Of a stretch of DNA of 7,170 nucleotides, positions 5,730 through 7,170 are shown piece by piece (the first letter of the stretch is position 1; each line of letters begins with the position of its first letter). Under the pieces are notes generated by a model that ran no database searches, was not told the origin of the DNA, and saw nothing but the letters and a program-made list of their open reading frames with translations. The stretch comes from Gammaproteobacteria bacterium. GTDB taxonomy: Bacteria; Pseudomonadota; Gammaproteobacteria; Arenicellales; DRJH01. The position numbers and the translations under genes were made by a program. The stretch is from assembly GCA_011052285.1 (NCBI GenBank), contig DRJH01000482.1:1-7170 (forward strand), in the 5' to 3' direction.

Positions 5730-6485
5730 TTACAGTCCGATGGATGAATGGGTGTTGAAACGTTCTTCACAATGGCTCAGCAAAAAATAACTGATCCAGC
5801 TAAAAATCCGATCGGCATCCAGCTCTAGGTTCAGTGACTGGATGCCATTTTGAAATTTTTTGAGGCCCAGTTTGTCCCTGCGGATCATCATCAGCTCCCG
5901 GGAGTAGTCCTTACTAAATTCTGGATGTCCCTGAATACCCAGCATATTCTGACCAACCTGGATCATGCCGAAGGGGCAGAAGTCGTTTCCAGCCAGCACA
6001 GTGGTAGCATCGGGAAGGGAGGTGATTTGATCCTGATGGCTGATGATTAGCCTGTAGTCGGGGGTTGCTGTTGAGGGATCGGTTGCCATCCATGATGTTG
6101 CTTGCAGAATCCGTGCTGTGGAGATACCTACACCCCAGCCAACAGTGGCTCTTTCTACCCTACCGCCCAAGGCTTGTGCCAGCATCTGATGGCCAAAGCA
6201 GATGCCGACGAAGGGCAGGTTATTCGTTGCAAGTTCCACAACCAGTGCGGAAAATTGTCGTACCCAATCGATATCGGAGTAGACGCTTTGTCGGGAGCCG
6301 GTTGAGATATAGGCATCGCAATCGGTGACTCGGTCTGGAAAGTTGCCATCACAAAGTCGATAGGTAACCAGTTGCAGATTCGGGATATGTCTCTGCAGTG
6401 GTGCCTTGAACATATCCACATAATCACCAAAGCGAGGTTGCAGGGCGGGGCGCACATGGTCGCAGGCAAGAATACCGAGTTTCAT
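5730..6485 (-). CDS. Class I glutamine amidotransferase-like protein (GATase1, GMP-synthase-like family)
   Basis: A 251-residue single-domain class I glutamine amidotransferase fold. The catalytic triad is visible: nucleophile C96 in VGICFGHQMLAQALGG and H187/E189 in GIQGHPEFS, with the accompanying GWGVG (116-120) and SHQDQ (149-153) segments. Stand-alone members hydrolyse glutamine or gamma-glutamyl amides in the cytoplasm; there is no synthetase domain, so it is not GuaA itself. Two upstream in-frame GTGs (6494, 6488) are possible starts, but the ATG at 6485 gives the family-like MKLGILACDH beginning and has GGAG ten bases upstream; the GTG at 6488 is spaced slightly better. It lies 33 nt after the iron alcohol dehydrogenase on the same strand, probably in one operon. 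A role as gamma-glutamyl amide hydrolase in amine catabolism is a hypothesis from this pairing. The C-terminal 20 residues look unconserved. Confidence 0.9.
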   Translation of the reverse strand: MKLGILACDHVRPALQPRFGDYVDMFKAPLQRHIPNLQLVTYRLCDGNFPDRVTDCDAYISTGSRQSVYSDIDWVRQFSALVVELATNNLPFVGICFGHQMLAQALGGRVERATVGWGVGISTARILQATSWMATDPSTATPDYRLIISHQDQITSLPDATTVLAGNDFCPFGMIQVGQNMLGIQGHPEFSKDYSRELMMIRRDKLGLKKFQNGIQSLNLELDADRIFSWISYFLLSHCEERFNTHSSIGL

Positions 6486-6518
6486 CACCGGCACGCTCCG
6501 TTGTTACGCAAGGATTTG

Positions 6519-7170
6519 TTATAAATGACCATTGATCGCATCGGCAAGAATGTGGCTGTATTGGGAGGCGTCGAATTGGACGGGATTGGTTGCTGCTGCC
6601 GCATCTGCGACCGCCATGGGCCCTATTTCGTCCACACGGCTATCATCAATGCCGATGGCACGCAGTGCTGCGGGGATACCGATACCTTCTCTGAGTGCGA
6701 GAACCCAGTGTAAGAAGCCGTTAAATCCTGGTTCCGGCAAATTCAGGTAACGGGCCAGTCGACCGAGTTGTGGTGAGATCTTGTCTCGATTTGCGACCAA
6801 CACATAGGGCATAAGAATGGCGTTAAGCAGACCATGATGTGCGTCATAAAGGGCGCCCAACGGATGGGCCAGGGCATGCATGGCGCCAAGCCCTTTCTGG
6901 AAGGCGGTGGCGCCCATACTGGAAGCGACCAACATCTGAGTGCGTGCCGTCAGATCCTGACCATTATTGACTGCGCTGGGTAGAAATTGCTGTACCAGGC
7001 GAATGCCTTCGACGGCAATACCATCAGCCATGGGGTGGTATAACGGGCTTGAGTAGGCCTCCAGGCTGTGTGACAGGGCATCCATGCCGGTGGCCGCTGT
7101 CAAGCCGGTGGGCAGATTGATCGTCAATTCGGGATCCAGCAGCACGATATTCGGTAGCATGGCCGGGTGA
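6519..7170 (-). CDS. Iron-containing alcohol dehydrogenase, partial (N-terminus off the right edge)
   Basis: The 216 visible residues are the C-terminal part of a group III (iron-dependent) alcohol dehydrogenase, a family of about 380-390 residues, so roughly 170 N-terminal residues, including the NAD(P)-binding part, are missing. The frame stays open through the window edge (HPA precedes the Met at 7160), so that Met is internal. Counting from it, the metal ligands known from FucO are all present: D27 and H31 (TGMDALSHSLEAY), H99 (HALAHPLGA) and H109 (AHHGLLNAILMP). The enzyme should interconvert an alcohol and its aldehyde with NAD(P)H. The substrate cannot be read from this fragment. It lies upstream of, and probably co-transcribed with, the amidotransferase-like gene. 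Confidence 0.93.
   Translation of the reverse strand, partial: HPAMLPNIVLLDPELTINLPTGLTAATGMDALSHSLEAYSSPLYHPMADGIAVEGIRLVQQFLPSAVNNGQDLTARTQMLVASSMGATAFQKGLGAMHALAHPLGALYDAHHGLLNAILMPYVLVANRDKISPQLGRLARYLNLPEPGFNGFLHWVLALREGIGIPAALRAIGIDDSRVDEIGPMAVADAAAATNPVQFDASQYSHILADAINGHL

Noticed and set aside
5718..5730. Terminator hairpin AGCCG-N3-CGGCT at the end of the amidotransferase gene
   Set aside because: The stem is only five pairs, touches the stop codon and is not followed by a T tract on the transcribed strand.

Overview
The window reads as ordinary chromosome of a bacterium with roughly balanced base composition. It is most likely a gammaproteobacterium able to fix CO2, for example a sulfur-oxidising or otherwise chemolithoautotrophic lineage. 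The main support is a complete, catalytically intact form II RuBisCO, together with a MaeB-type malic enzyme fused to a phosphotransacetylase-like domain and a hemerythrin/DUF2249 gene pair typical of proteobacteria that meet low oxygen or nitric oxide. The taxonomic statement is inference from protein resemblance only.

Layout, left to right. (1) Positions 1-1549, minus strand: a three-gene cluster transcribed leftward, made of a hemerythrin-like di-iron protein, a small DUF2249 protein and a polytopic membrane protein that runs off the left edge. The genes are tightly packed (7-nt gap, then a TTGA stop/start overlap), so this is very probably one operon. (2) Positions 1550-1798: a divergent intergenic region with a consensus -10 for the hemerythrin operon and two short perfect inverted repeats. 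(3) Positions 1799-4069, plus strand: maeB. (4) Positions 4082-4115: a strong hairpin with A and T tracts on both sides, which can end transcription of both maeB and the convergent RuBisCO gene. (5) Positions 4128-5525, minus strand: cbbM, preceded by about 200 bp of partly very AT-rich, repeat-containing upstream DNA. (6) Positions 5730-7170, minus strand: a class I glutamine amidotransferase-like protein and, just upstream of it, an iron-dependent alcohol dehydrogenase cut by the right edge.

Functionally, cbbM (CO2 fixation) and maeB (malate to pyruvate plus NADPH) are both central-carbon genes that share a terminator. They are convergent, so they are not co-transcribed. The hemerythrin operon looks like an oxygen/NO or redox-stress module, and its membrane partner has conserved-looking histidines. 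The alcohol dehydrogenase/amidotransferase pair may belong to a gamma-glutamyl-amine or amino-alcohol catabolic cluster lying further right, but the window does not contain the genes that would prove this. I found no tRNA, rRNA, CRISPR array, insertion sequence, phage gene or clearly new system. The less explained parts are the membrane protein of the hemerythrin operon and the cbbM upstream region.
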